Of a DNA stretch of 62,376 nucleotides, positions 28,501 to 37,036 are shown one piece after another. This stretch comes from Bacteroidota bacterium. GTDB taxonomy: Bacteria; Bacteroidota; Rhodothermia; Rhodothermales; UBA10348. The DNA lies in assembly GCA_029262835.1 (NCBI GenBank), contig JAJCYQ010000061.1, positions 1 through 62,376 of the forward strand. The letters are read 5' to 3'. Position 1 is the first letter of the stretch. Every line of letters begins with the position of its first letter. A program made the translations under genes and the position numbers. A model generated the notes under the pieces. The model did no database searches. It saw nothing but the letters and a program-made list of their open reading frames with translations, and had not been told where the DNA came from.

Positions 28501-28539
28501 AAGCAGGAGGGCGGTCTGTGTGCCCCTCATACCGGACAT
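25522..28539 (-). CDS. Usher-like outer-membrane beta-barrel protein with Ig-like N terminus and C-terminal LysM
   Basis: A 1005-residue exported protein (signal peptide LLLLGLALSCVVAPQAARAQ). Residues ~25-230 form two Ig-like domains; the second (VENTGNHTATFQIIAESS) resembles NEW3. Residues ~250-720 alternate hydrophobic and polar positions with many aromatic strand ends (FAVGVSALARGEF, SWSLSLTASYLEGVTFF, TGTFSLAYRIPF), as in a large barrel. A carboxypeptidase-regulatory-like domain (ETGEPLEGVVFSAGRVRAET) and a linker follow, then a LysM domain from about 938 (VKEGDTLFVLARRHYASQWH). The gene starts two bases after the chaperone-like gene ends. The layout suggests an outer-membrane assembly/translocation pore tied to peptidoglycan, analogous to a chaperone-usher system. 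Homology to classical FimD ushers is not demonstrated. Confidence 0.65.
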   Translation of the reverse strand: MSGMRGTQTALLLLGLALSCVVAPQAARAQDVSMSVPERREADPGSVVSLPVRVLSGAPRMLRIDPALPPGWSILIPPAAMRAGPGRPATRIVSIQIPASAAAGAWRVSFRLRQAQSEDEGVLAGAETVIEVAEQTEVDVSLVEAVSRVRAGAPIAATLAVENTGNHTATFQIIAESSLGYDVRVSSGSVELAPAARAEISVSARSRDDLVNELEHVLRVTAQPPGGDTAAGEARVTTQIVPVRRQARQLEEGRLPVLFTSRATTESGVADFQAELDLPATRIGGRVVAARLRGPDMRSSASFGERDEYAASVEGERVGLRMGDQNYQVSDLLDTSFFGFGSEVSYDRERLQGTAFVSRTRHVFPETERAGGGVQVWPHRRFAVGVSALARGEFEPGEAASVAARWLAVDGTELSAEVAHGQYDVGKGNAVQISAQGSLPWIVFSGRAEAADPFFLGGIQNSERVQGSFAVRGSHWIRLEGLGRAERRFFDAERSADRALENRLFRGGAGASFAVGGARLQAMLLGQFQDRRVQQTGLDRAEESVMLRVNFNRRGFGINAAGEAGRIDDAGFAEGTFSSVRGSAFKVLGSWSLSLTASYLEGVTFFSPTNQERVTIGSTLSYDAGRGLSASASAFQSRESGTFSQTFTLFDARIAADLWSSHELEFRARGSQTSFSSDVRTGTFSLAYRIPFTVRAPFTGPDPDTVISLRVRDEETGEPLEGVVFSAGRVRAETDSEGRAELIMPGEERFILLDQESIGLSRMPTLPFPLEVDEASPRRVDVGIVQAARLTATITTGRENAALNAALGRGLDGSALSGLVVEARSGDMRFRRLTDGAGRAQFPPLVPGTWEVSVLERTLPDEYRTDPAVKTVTLIPGGVGEAVLRLEPTERRIRFVTSGAGVAVSVSASGEPGAAARPGAAAEDSTAATPEVADQEAVRVKEGDTLFVLARRHYASQWHWIRIWQANRDVLRSPDVLPLGARLVLPARGPLSGAEWEAIRRLAGQ

Positions 28540-28541
28540 GG

Positions 28542-29366
28542 TCAGAGGGTCAATTCAAACTGACCACCGAACACCGCATCGCTGCCGGCATCGACCACAA
28601 AAATGGCCTGGTAGGTACCGGCAGGAAGGCCTTCAAGTTCAATGCGCTGCCGGGTGGACGTATTGGGGTAGAGTCGGTACTGGACTCCGGGAAAGGGCCC
28701 GAACTCGGCACCATCGGCATCAAAAAGGCGCATGTAGACGTCGGGGCGCATCATGACCTGGCCCACATTGAGCACATCGATCTGGAACACCGTGCGTCCG
28801 TCCTCGAGCGCCTGGAGACTGACATTTTCAAGCTCCACTCCCGGCTCCGCGCTTGCCGAACGGACGTGCGTAGCCAGTTGCACGCCGTAGCGCGTGACCT
28901 GCCGAAACCCGACTTCCCGCTCTGCGGGAGGATCCTCGCCGAGCGTCGATTCGGCCGACTCCCGGTCAATCGCCTCCACCATCAGCATGCTCCACCAGGA
29001 GCCGACGCCGGCGCTGTCAGGCACATTGATCTGGTAGGAAACAGTGACCGAACCGTTCGGCGGCACGGTCGCCTGCTCCGGCGAAAACGTAATCCAGGGA
29101 GCGTTCGAGCGCGCCGTCGTTCCGGGCTCATCGTACACGTTCGTGCCATCGGCAAAAAACAGATAGTCCCGCTGATACACGCGCGCCTGCTGCAATTCAT
29201 TCGTCTCGTTGTCAATCGTAACCGACCCGGTGAGCGTAGCGCCGGGTTCGGTTTCCAGATCATGGGCCAGCTGGCCACGCACCGTAATCTGCGCCGTGGC
29301 CACTAAAGGCGCGGCCAGGGTCAGAATAGACAGGACCAGGAGCCGGTAGAAGCAGGCATGCGCCAT
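28542..29366 (-). CDS. Periplasmic chaperone-like protein with two Ig-like domains
   Basis: A 274-residue exported protein (signal ends near VATAQ). The first Ig-like domain has ETEPGATLTGSVTIDNETNE, the strand QARVYQRDYLF and WITFSPEQATVPPNGSVTVS, a pattern shared by pilus chaperones and by DUF916-type domains. The second domain (VELENVSLQALEDGRTVFQI to GGQFELTL) completes a two-domain layout of PapD-like size. The canonical Arg/Lys pair of PapD cannot be assigned with certainty. Only three bases separate it from the upstream subunit-like gene and two from the usher-like gene, so the three are one operon. Alternative: a peptidoglycan- or host-binding DUF916 protein. Confidence 0.6.
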   Translation of the reverse strand: MAHACFYRLLVLSILTLAAPLVATAQITVRGQLAHDLETEPGATLTGSVTIDNETNELQQARVYQRDYLFFADGTNVYDEPGTTARSNAPWITFSPEQATVPPNGSVTVSYQINVPDSAGVGSWWSMLMVEAIDRESAESTLGEDPPAEREVGFRQVTRYGVQLATHVRSASAEPGVELENVSLQALEDGRTVFQIDVLNVGQVMMRPDVYMRLFDADGAEFGPFPGVQYRLYPNTSTRQRIELEGLPAGTYQAIFVVDAGSDAVFGGQFELTL

Positions 29367-29369
29367 GGG

Positions 29370-29831
29370 TTACTGCTCGGTAAGGGTGAACGTCACTGTA
29401 TGCTGGTCGCTCAGACCGGTTTCACTGGATGCGTCGCCAATCGTCGCCTCCGCAATGTAGCGGATGTTGGCAAAGCCTGCTTTCTTCTTCTGGATATTCA
29501 CGATCAGATCCGTGTCGTGCATGCCATCGCGAAGCTCGACGCGGCCGGCCGGCGTGCCGCGTTTGACGCGCACGGCCTCGGCGTAGAGCCTATAGGTCTG
29601 GCCAGGCGCAAACGTCGAGACGGTTACTTTCGAGCGCGCCTCGGTCCGATTCCAGAGAATGCGCGTCGACTCGTCCGTGTCCTGGAACGCATCGCCGCCA
29701 TAGGGCGAGGGTTCGACACTCAGCTGTACGGCGCCTCCGCCAAGCATCATCAGGCGCTGGGCCGACGCTGGTGCGGCCAGTACGCCGAGCAGCGCGCCGA
29801 GGGCAAGGATATGTAGGAGTCGGTGGTTCAC
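29370..29831 (-). CDS. Small secreted beta-rich protein, possible fibre subunit
   Basis: A 153-residue protein with a clear signal peptide (MNHRLLHILALGALLGVLAA, cleavage after ASAQ). A GTG at 29831 best fits the signal peptide; an in-frame GTG at 29864 would add 11 residues and overlaps the stop codon of the upstream small gene (GTGA). The mature protein of ~125 residues is beta-rich, starts with a hydrophobic strand (AVQLSVEPS) and ends in TVTFTLTEQ, as structural subunits often do. It is the first secreted product of the subunit-chaperone-usher-like operon. No family was recognised. Confidence 0.6.
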   Translation of the reverse strand: MNHRLLHILALGALLGVLAAPASAQRLMMLGGGAVQLSVEPSPYGGDAFQDTDESTRILWNRTEARSKVTVSTFAPGQTYRLYAEAVRVKRGTPAGRVELRDGMHDTDLIVNIQKKKAGFANIRYIAEATIGDASSETGLSDQHTVTFTLTEQ

Positions 29832-29860
29832 AATCTGTAACTGTACAAATACCGTGCCGG

Positions 29861-30064
29861 TCACAATTCCCAGGATGGAAGATCGTTTCTCTCGGGGTTC
29901 ATCCGGTAGACAGGGCAGGCGGCACGCGCGGCGGCGTCGAGCCGGATCCAGTCCGGACGCTCACCGACCTGGCGCGCCGAAACGAAGCGGTGCATACGCG
30001 CGACGCGCAGCGGATCGGGGGTAATCTGGTAGAGGGGCTTCCAGGTTGTCTGGGCAGATGTCAT
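29861..30064 (-). CDS. Small cytoplasmic protein of unknown function
   Basis: A 67-residue reading frame (TSAQTTWKPLYQITPDPLRV at the N terminus, ending ERNDLPSWEL). It has high-GC third positions like its neighbours, is rich in Trp/Tyr/Arg, and has no signal peptide. Its TGA overlaps the upstream GTG of the secreted-subunit gene, the kind of arrangement seen with translational coupling. It would be the first gene of the surface-fibre-like operon. The ATG at 30064 is chosen; a longer frame to 30133 looks non-coding. No function can be proposed. Confidence 0.45.
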   Translation of the reverse strand: MTSAQTTWKPLYQITPDPLRVARMHRFVSARQVGERPDWIRLDAAARAACPVYRMNPERNDLPSWEL

Positions 30065-30294
30065 GGTCGTGGCGGTTGGTGTTGGCCAGAAAGAGGGCAA
30101 ACCCCGTACCAGACCGGTCGCCATGCGCTGCATCCATCAGAAACAGGCGCGAGGAGCACCTTGCGAGACCGGTAGGCCTGCGCTGTGTTTCGATTCCGAA
30201 ACAGTCCTGGGGCAATGGCGACACGGTGCGTATACTTGTATGCTCGTGGGCCGAGGGTCCGCGATTCGGGCAAACGTATCAAAACCGTGTTTCC

Positions 30295-31383
30295 GTGAGC
30301 AGTCAGCAGGCACCGTCCACGTCCGCCACTATTCTCGTTGTCGATGACAGCAAATTGAACCGGGATCTGCTCGGGGAATACCTCGATGCACTCGGCTACG
30401 CGTCTGAGGCCTGCCAGAACGGGGAGGAGGCGGTCACGCGGCTTGAAGAGCGCCCTTTCGATGCGGTTCTTCTCGACATCGATATGCCCGAGCTCGACGG
30501 ATATGGCGTGCTGGAATTCATGCGCACGCGCGACGAGCTGCAATTCATCCCGGTCATCATGATTTCCGGCCGGGACGACGTTGCGAGCATTGCCCGCTGC
30601 CTGGAGTTGGGGGCAACCGACTTTCTGTCCAAGCCATTCAACCCGAAGATCCTGGAGGCGAGGCTCTCTGGAAGCCTCGAGAAGAAGCGGCTTCGCGAAG
30701 CCGAGCAGGACCTGATACGAATGCGCGACGCCCTCACCCATATGATCGTGCATGATCTGGGTAACCCACTGTCGGTCATACAGATGAACCTCCAAATGAT
30801 GCGCATGCTCGGCGAGGGAGACACGGAGCGGCTGGGGCATCTGGATCGGGCGGCCTCGGCCATGGGAACCATGATCGAGTCCATGCTCGATCTGTCCAAA
30901 CTGGAATCGGGAACGATGCCCGTTCATCCGACCGACGTCGACATGGCCGCTTTCCTGGATCAGGTGGAGGCGGAATACGCGCCGTTTGCCTCGGACCGCG
31001 AGCTGTCACTCGTCGTGGACGTGGAAGAAGGCCTGCGGGCGAGGGCCGATGCACTGCTCCTTGGACGCGTCGTCGCCAACCTTCTGGCCAATGCGCTCAA
31101 ATATGCGCGGCCGGCCACACGCCTGCAGATTGCCGCCACCCGTCGTGATGGAAGCATACGACTGCTCGTCGAGGATGACGGCCCGGGTATACCCGACGAA
31201 CTGCATGAGCGCATTTTCGACCGGTACTACCAGGTGGAGTCGGCCGACTCAGGCATCCGGGCAGGCGTTGGTCTGGGGCTGGCCTTCTGTCGACTGGCCA
31301 TGGACGCGATGAATGGCGCAATCCGGGCGGAATCGGCCGAGCCGCACGGAACGAGATTTATCGTTACGCTTTCGGCGGCCTGA
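30295..31383 (+). CDS. Response-regulator/histidine-kinase fusion (REC-HK)
   Basis: A 362-residue soluble protein. A receiver domain comes first (ILVVDDSKLNRDLL, phospho-acceptor Asp 61 in LLDIDMPELDG, Lys in FLSKPFNP). A histidine kinase core follows: His 153 in MIVHDLGNPLSV, N-box NLLANALKYA, DDGPGIPDE and GVGLGLAFC. There is no membrane segment or sensor domain, so the kinase activity is presumably controlled by phosphorylation of its own receiver. GTG at 30295 gives the natural N terminus; upstream sequence is open but has no domain character. It is convergent with the sigma-54 regulator. A paralogue-like protein with the same layout sits at 37033-38199. Confidence 0.9.
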   Translation: MSSQQAPSTSATILVVDDSKLNRDLLGEYLDALGYASEACQNGEEAVTRLEERPFDAVLLDIDMPELDGYGVLEFMRTRDELQFIPVIMISGRDDVASIARCLELGATDFLSKPFNPKILEARLSGSLEKKRLREAEQDLIRMRDALTHMIVHDLGNPLSVIQMNLQMMRMLGEGDTERLGHLDRAASAMGTMIESMLDLSKLESGTMPVHPTDVDMAAFLDQVEAEYAPFASDRELSLVVDVEEGLRARADALLLGRVVANLLANALKYARPATRLQIAATRRDGSIRLLVEDDGPGIPDELHERIFDRYYQVESADSGIRAGVGLGLAFCRLAMDAMNGAIRAESAEPHGTRFIVTLSAA

Positions 31384-31401
31384 GCACAAGCACCCTGCGC
31401 C

Positions 31402-32772
31402 TCAGTACGGGATGCCGAACTTCTTGAGCTTGGCGTAGATATTTGAGCGCTGCAATTCGATCTCGTCAGAGAGCCGGGAAATGTTGCCCTCACATTCGGC
31501 AAGCCGGCGGCGAAGAAAGGCGGCCTCGGCCGCGTCACGGAAGTCGGCGATTTTTGGATGCTGCCCGGCCAGGTAGGCGATGGAGTCCTGCGGCGCCTTG
31601 CCCGGGTTGGCGAAGAGCTCCACGTCTTCGGCGCCTATCTCATCCTCGTCACTGAGCACAATCAGGCGCTCGACCGCATTGTGCAGTTCGCGCACGTTGC
31701 CACGCCACGGAAATGTGCGCAGGAGCTGCAATGCGCCCTTGGAAAAGTGTTTGCCGGGCATGCCATTGCGCACACTGAGCTGCTCACAGAAATGTGTAGC
31801 CAGGAGATCAATATCTTCCGTGCGCTCGCGAAGCGGAGGGGACTCAATGCGGATCACGGCCAGCCGGTGGAACAGGTCATCGCGGAAGGCGCCCGTCTCA
31901 ATGGCCTCTTCCAGGTTCTTGTTCGTCGCCGCTACGACACGCACATCGATGTTGATCGCCTTGTCGCCTCCTACGCGCCGCAGCTGGCTCTCCTGCAGCA
32001 CGCGCAGCACCTTGGCCTGCGCGGTCGACGACATGTCGCCCACCTCGTCGAGGAAGAGCGTCCCTCCATCTGCCTGCTCGAACGAGCCGATGTGTTGCTT
32101 GTGTGCGCCCGTGAAGGCACCTTTTTCGTGGCCGAACAACTCGCTTTCAATCAGTTCTCCGGGAATGGCGGCGCAGTTCAGCGCAATGAACGGGCCCTCT
32201 CGCCGATCGGACAGGTGGTGCACCCACTGGGCAATGAGTTCCTTGCCGCTGCCCGCCTCGCCTGTAACAAGCACGCGCGCTTCCGACGGCGCGGCCTTCT
32301 CGAGCAGCTTCTTGATACGCTTCATGGCCGCGCTTTCGCCGAGCAGCGGCGCAATGGAGGTATCAATTTTTTCGAGACGCGCCTTCATACGCGAATGCTC
32401 GCGCTGCAGCTTATCGGCATTGAGCGCGTTGCGGACGGTCACAAGGAAGCGCTGCAGGTTGGGTGGCTTGGGCACGAAGTCGTACGCCCCCTCCTTGATC
32501 GCCTCTACCGCCAACTCAATCGTGGCATTTGCCGTGAGCATGACGAAAGGAAGTTCTGGCCAGCGCGATTTGGCCGCCTTGAGCAGCTCCATACCATTCA
32601 TTTCGGGCATCATCATGTCCGAGAGAACGAGGTCGAAGGTGTCTTCTTCGATCTTCCGTAGTCCTTCCGCTCCATTTCCGGCTTCGACCACTTCGTACTC
32701 CTGGATGGTCATCAGCTCCTTCAGCGTGCGGCGAATGGAGGGTTCGTCATCGACAATCAGAAGACGTGGCAT
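31402..32772 (-). CDS. Sigma-54-dependent response regulator (NtrC family)
   Basis: A 456-residue activator with a complete three-domain layout. Receiver: LLIVDDEPSIRRTL, phospho-Asp 52 in LSDMMMPEMNG. AAA+ domain: Walker A GEAGSGKEL, sigma-54 contact loop GAFTGA, Walker B GGTLFLDEVGDM, and arginine-finger region FRDDLFHRLAV. A Fis-type DNA-binding helix-turn-helix lies at the C terminus (CEGNISRLSDEIELQRSNIY). It activates RpoN promoters when phosphorylated. It lies between two plus-strand kinases and is divergent from the propeller hybrid kinase (94 bases between starts), so the partner kinase is probably one of these neighbours. No RpoN-type -24/-12 site was identified nearby. Confidence 0.93.
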   Translation of the reverse strand: MPRLLIVDDEPSIRRTLKELMTIQEYEVVEAGNGAEGLRKIEEDTFDLVLSDMMMPEMNGMELLKAAKSRWPELPFVMLTANATIELAVEAIKEGAYDFVPKPPNLQRFLVTVRNALNADKLQREHSRMKARLEKIDTSIAPLLGESAAMKRIKKLLEKAAPSEARVLVTGEAGSGKELIAQWVHHLSDRREGPFIALNCAAIPGELIESELFGHEKGAFTGAHKQHIGSFEQADGGTLFLDEVGDMSSTAQAKVLRVLQESQLRRVGGDKAINIDVRVVAATNKNLEEAIETGAFRDDLFHRLAVIRIESPPLRERTEDIDLLATHFCEQLSVRNGMPGKHFSKGALQLLRTFPWRGNVRELHNAVERLIVLSDEDEIGAEDVELFANPGKAPQDSIAYLAGQHPKIADFRDAAEAAFLRRRLAECEGNISRLSDEIELQRSNIYAKLKKFGIPY

Positions 32773-32866
32773 GAGCGTTCGGAGTAGAAGATTCAGGACC
32801 GGCGGACGTTGAGGGGAGCAATATACTGTGCTCTGGCGTGTACCTTTATGTTTTCAACGCGGCAGC

Positions 32867-35800
32867 ATGACCCGACTTGTACCTATCCGACATCTGTGCC
32901 GGCTCTTCGTGATTGCAGCCGCACTTGGCGCATCGGCGCCTGCGCGTGGCCAGACGCTGGAGTTTCCGCATGTACGACATTTTTCGCCCGCCGAGTATGG
33001 GTATCATCCGGGAAACCATGATATCGCCGTTCTCGATCAGGGCCTCGTCTACGTGGCCAATGAGGAGGGGCTTCTCGAATACGATGGACTGACGTGGCGA
33101 CTCTTGCCGCTACCCGGACGCCGGACGCCGCAAAATCTGGCTGTGTACGAAAACACCGTTTATGTAGGGGCAACAGCAGAACTCGGACGGCTGGCTCCCG
33201 ACTCGCTCTACAGGCCCGGCTTTACATCGCTTCTCGGCGCGGCCAGTGAGGCCCGCGGCCGCTTCGATGACGTGATCGCCGTCATACCCCACGGGGAGGG
33301 GGTATACTTCGTAACCGCCAACAGACTCTTCGATGCCCGGCGCGACACGCTCCTGACGGCCGCAACCGACGCTCCCGTCCAGCACGCTTTCCCGGCCGAG
33401 GGTACGCTCTGGGTGTCGCAGTGGGGTCGCGGACTCAGCCGTTTCGATAATGGAAATTTTTCGCTGGCCGGAGGGGCAGCGGCCACGTTCGCCCGCGATG
33501 CTCTCACGCTCTCGGTAGCCACGTCCGATTCGACCCACCTCCTTGTATCCGAGTCAGGCGCATTCATGCACTTCCAGAACGGACGGGTTACGCCCTGGGA
33601 TGCCTTTCTCGCCGAGCGACTCGCAGGCTACACCCTGCTCTCGGGCGTTCGGCTGCTCGATGGCCGGCTCGCGCTTGGAACGCGTGCCAGCGGGCTCCTT
33701 GTCCTGGATCAGAAAACATCTTCCGTAACCAGACTTGACCATACAGCCGGCCTGCCATTCGGCGAAATCCGGTCGCTGACCCTGGACAGTGCCGGCCGCG
33801 TCTGGCTCTCGACCAGCGACGGCCTGGCCGTCGTCGAGTTCGGAAATGCCCTCTCCGAGCTGCCTGAGAATGCCAGGCCAGCTGGGGCCGTGCGGGCGCT
33901 CGAAGCGCACGGCGGTCAACTGTGGGCGGGCACGGAACGCGGGCTGTTCGCCGCCGTCCTGCCCACAGCCCCGGATCCTGCCCAGGCCGGTACCCCAGCT
34001 CCGATCCGATTCGATGCCATGGCCGGCTTGACGGTACCCGTTTTCGATCTGCTTTCCACGCCCGAAGGGCTCCTTGTCGCCGCCGGGGACGGGATACATA
34101 TCTGGCGGGGTGCGGGCCGTCCGGTGGTGCGCGTGCCGCTTCCTGGTGTGCCGCGGACCATCGAGCCGTACGCGATTGCTACGGATTCAGCCCAGGTAAA
34201 TACGTGGCTTGTCGGACACACGAAGGGCCTCACGCTGCTCGAACTGGACGCGGGTACAGGCCGGTGGACAGCTACGCAGGACACGCCCGAAAACTTTGGG
34301 TTCGTATCTCATGTGGCGACCGAACCAGACGGAACCATCTGGGCTGGGCTTTCTCCATCCGGGCTTGTTATGACACATTATGACAGTACGTTTGCCCGCC
34401 CGACCCGGTACGATGAACGAAGTGGCCTCAGCGCGGGCCTGACCCGGCCCATCACGATCGAAAATCAGCTCCTGTTCCTTGGCCGATCGGGGCTTAAGCG
34501 CTACGACGCCGATGCCAACCGATTCAAGAGCGATGCCACACTCATCCGACTCGTCGACGGCCCTCCTGACCGGGTGTCCTGGGTCGGAGAGGATGGCCTG
34601 GGCCGCGCGTGGATGTTTGCTCCTTCGCTGTCGGGCCGTATCCGGACGGATGACGACGCCGACGGAGCCATCGAACGGTTTGAAGACCTGGAGAGACTTT
34701 CGGGCGCGCGGCTTGCCGACTTTCTTTGCACGTCGCAATCGTCCTGCTGGCTGGGGACGGACCGCGGCCTCTTCCTTTTCGATGAGTCGCGCGTCCGCGA
34801 GCGGCGCCAGACGCCGGCTCCGCTCATTCGCCAGGTGCGTACACGTGGACGTCTTCTTTTCGGAGGACTGGCTCCTGGCGACCTGCCATCGTTCACCCTT
34901 CCTTTTGATGAAAACGGCTTCAGCATCGCCTTTGCTGTTCCAGATTTCGACCAGATAGGATCCATCCGCTATCAAACCCGCCTTCTCGGGGCGGACGACT
35001 CGTGGTCCGAATGGTCGCTCAATCCGGCCGCCTCCTGGGCTGGCCTCATGGAGGGCGCGTACACCTTCGAGGTCAGGGCCCGCGGCACAATGGGCCGCCT
35101 CAGCCCGGAAACCCGCATGACGTTCGTCGTCCGGCCACCATGGCATCGAACGTGGTGGGTATATCTGCTCTACGCTCTGTTTCTGACGACATCCATCTTC
35201 CTTGCCGGACGCGCCCTCTCCCGCTTTCATGTTTCGCGCCTGGAGGCATCGAACCGCCGCCTTGAAGAGCGCCTCGGTGCGCAGACCGCTGCCCTCGAAG
35301 TACAGCGCCGTGAGCTGGCAGAGCGCAACAACGAGCTCACGGGTCGAAACCGTCAGATCCAGCAGGCCCAGAGGCAACTCCAGATCCAGATCGACGAGTT
35401 GCGCATGACCAAAAACCGTATCGAAGAGCAGGCTCGCCAGCTCTCTGCACAAAACACAGAAATGGATATCCAGCGGCGCGAAGTGGACCGACAGAAACGG
35501 CTGCTTTCAAAAGCCAATGAAGCGCTCGAGTTCAGCAGCGAACGCGCCGAGCGCTTTGCCGAGGATGCCGATCGGGCCAACCAGGCCAAGTCCACCTTCC
35601 TGGCGAACATGAGTCATGAGATCCGTACACCCATGAATGCCATTCTCGGGTTCACCGACCTGTTGGCGCAGCGCGTCGTTGACACGGAACAGCGACGCTG
35701 GACCGGCCACATCCAGACATCGGCGCGCAGTCTGCTCACGCTCATCAATGACATTCTGGACCTCTCGAAGGTGGAAGCAGGAAAGCTTGACCTGGAACCC

Positions 35801-37036
35801 CGCCTGGCCGACATGCATCAGCTCGTGCATGACATGGGTGTCGTATTTCGTCAGAAAGCTGACGAGAAGGGAGTTGAAATGCGAACCGAAGTGGCCGATG
35901 ACGTGCCGCGTATGGTCACGCTCGATGACCACCGGCTGCGACAGGTCCTGCTCAACCTGGTGGGCAATGCCGTCAAGTTTACGTCTTCTGGACATGTTGT
36001 ACTGCGCTGCCGACTCGACGCGCCCGTGTCTGGCGGCACGGCAACGCTCCGCATTGAGGTCGAAGACACGGGCATTGGCATAGCACCTGACCAGCTCGAA
36101 ACCGTTTTTGGGGCCTTCGACCAGGCGGCCGGCCAGACGGCTGCCGAGTATGGCGGCACGGGCCTCGGACTGGCCATTTCAAAACGTATTGTGGAGCTCA
36201 TGGGGGGCACCATTTCCGTCCGCAGCGCGCCTGGCCGGGGCTCCACCTTCGAGGTCATGCTTGAGAATATACCCGTCAGTTCTGACTCGGATTCGGCGCA
36301 GCAGCAGCAGGACACCCATCAGCAACAGGACCAGCACTTCCTTCCGGCGCGCATTCTGGTAGCAGATGACAACGCACGCAACCGCGAACTTCTGCGTGCC
36401 ATGCTCGAACCGCTCGGACTGACTGTCGAGGAAGTCACAAACGGTGTCGGCGTACTTGAAAAACTGGCCGACTACCCGCCCGACCTGCTGCTTCTCGATG
36501 CCAAGATGCCCGTCATGGACGGGCTCGAGACCGCGCGGCGCATTCGATCGGCGCGCGCGCTGGCCGACCTGCCCATCATCGTCGTCAGCGCCGCCGTCAT
36601 GAGTAGCGATGTGGCCGAGCTGCGCCGCCTTGCCGATGCCTACATCCCCAAGCCGATTTCGCGCAAGGACCTCGTTCATGCACTCGCCCGGTTTCTGGCG
36701 CAGGACGTTACACAGGAGCACCTCCCGCATCCACCCGGAAGCCAAAACGACACGGCAGCACCCGCCGCAGGCGGCATGAACATCACCAGCGAACCACTGC
36801 GCGCTGCGCTTGACGCGCTTGCGCCAAGCTGGGAAGAAGCCAGGCGGCGCCTCGTTGTGGGAGATATTGAATCGCTCGCACATTCGCTGGATGATCTCGC
36901 ACGGCAGCATGAGCACACCGATCTTGCCCACATGGCCCGCCACCTGTCAGATGCCGCGTCATCGTTTGATCCGGACCAGATGGAGCGCGCACTGGATGCC
37001 GTCCGCCCGCTTGTACATCCGCCAAAGAACACATGA
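32867..37036 (+). CDS. Propeller-type hybrid histidine kinase (Reg_prop/Y_Y_Y-HisKA-HATPase-REC)
   Basis: A 1389-residue membrane sensor. After a signal peptide ([19 protein letters not shown]) come ~650 residues of periplasmic two-component-propeller repeats ([40 protein letters not shown]), a Y_Y_Y domain, a membrane segment near residues 760-785 and a long coiled coil. The kinase core has His 917 in [29 protein letters not shown] and [10 protein letters not shown] receiver follows (Asp 1211 in [13 protein letters not shown]), then an ~85-residue HPt-like tail. It resembles HTCS polysaccharide sensors but lacks the AraC output domain. Its stop overlaps the next REC-HK start (ATGA). The ATG at 32867 is chosen for the signal peptide. 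Confidence 0.9.
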   Translation: MTRLVPIRHLCRLFVIAAALGASAPARGQTLEFPHVRHFSPAEYGYHPGNHDIAVLDQGLVYVANEEGLLEYDGLTWRLLPLPGRRTPQNLAVYENTVYVGATAELGRLAPDSLYRPGFTSLLGAASEARGRFDDVIAVIPHGEGVYFVTANRLFDARRDTLLTAATDAPVQHAFPAEGTLWVSQWGRGLSRFDNGNFSLAGGAAATFARDALTLSVATSDSTHLLVSESGAFMHFQNGRVTPWDAFLAERLAGYTLLSGVRLLDGRLALGTRASGLLVLDQKTSSVTRLDHTAGLPFGEIRSLTLDSAGRVWLSTSDGLAVVEFGNALSELPENARPAGAVRALEAHGGQLWAGTERGLFAAVLPTAPDPAQAGTPAPIRFDAMAGLTVPVFDLLSTPEGLLVAAGDGIHIWRGAGRPVVRVPLPGVPRTIEPYAIATDSAQVNTWLVGHTKGLTLLELDAGTGRWTATQDTPENFGFVSHVATEPDGTIWAGLSPSGLVMTHYDSTFARPTRYDERSGLSAGLTRPITIENQLLFLGRSGLKRYDADANRFKSDATLIRLVDGPPDRVSWVGEDGLGRAWMFAPSLSGRIRTDDDADGAIERFEDLERLSGARLADFLCTSQSSCWLGTDRGLFLFDESRVRERRQTPAPLIRQVRTRGRLLFGGLAPGDLPSFTLPFDENGFSIAFAVPDFDQIGSIRYQTRLLGADDSWSEWSLNPAASWAGLMEGAYTFEVRARGTMGRLSPETRMTFVVRPPWHRTWWVYLLYALFLTTSIFLAGRALSRFHVSRLEASNRRLEERLGAQTAALEVQRRELAERNNELTGRNRQIQQAQRQLQIQIDELRMTKNRIEEQARQLSAQNTEMDIQRREVDRQKRLLSKANEALEFSSERAERFAEDADRANQAKSTFLANMSHEIRTPMNAILGFTDLLAQRVVDTEQRRWTGHIQTSARSLLTLINDILDLSKVEAGKLDLEPRLADMHQLVHDMGVVFRQKADEKGVEMRTEVADDVPRMVTLDDHRLRQVLLNLVGNAVKFTSSGHVVLRCRLDAPVSGGTATLRIEVEDTGIGIAPDQLETVFGAFDQAAGQTAAEYGGTGLGLAISKRIVELMGGTISVRSAPGRGSTFEVMLENIPVSSDSDSAQQQQDTHQQQDQHFLPARILVADDNARNRELLRAMLEPLGLTVEEVTNGVGVLEKLADYPPDLLLLDAKMPVMDGLETARRIRSARALADLPIIVVSAAVMSSDVAELRRLADAYIPKPISRKDLVHALARFLAQDVTQEHLPHPPGSQNDTAAPAAGGMNITSEPLRAALDALAPSWEEARRRLVVGDIESLAHSLDDLARQHEHTDLAHMARHLSDAASSFDPDQMERALDAVRPLVHPPKNT

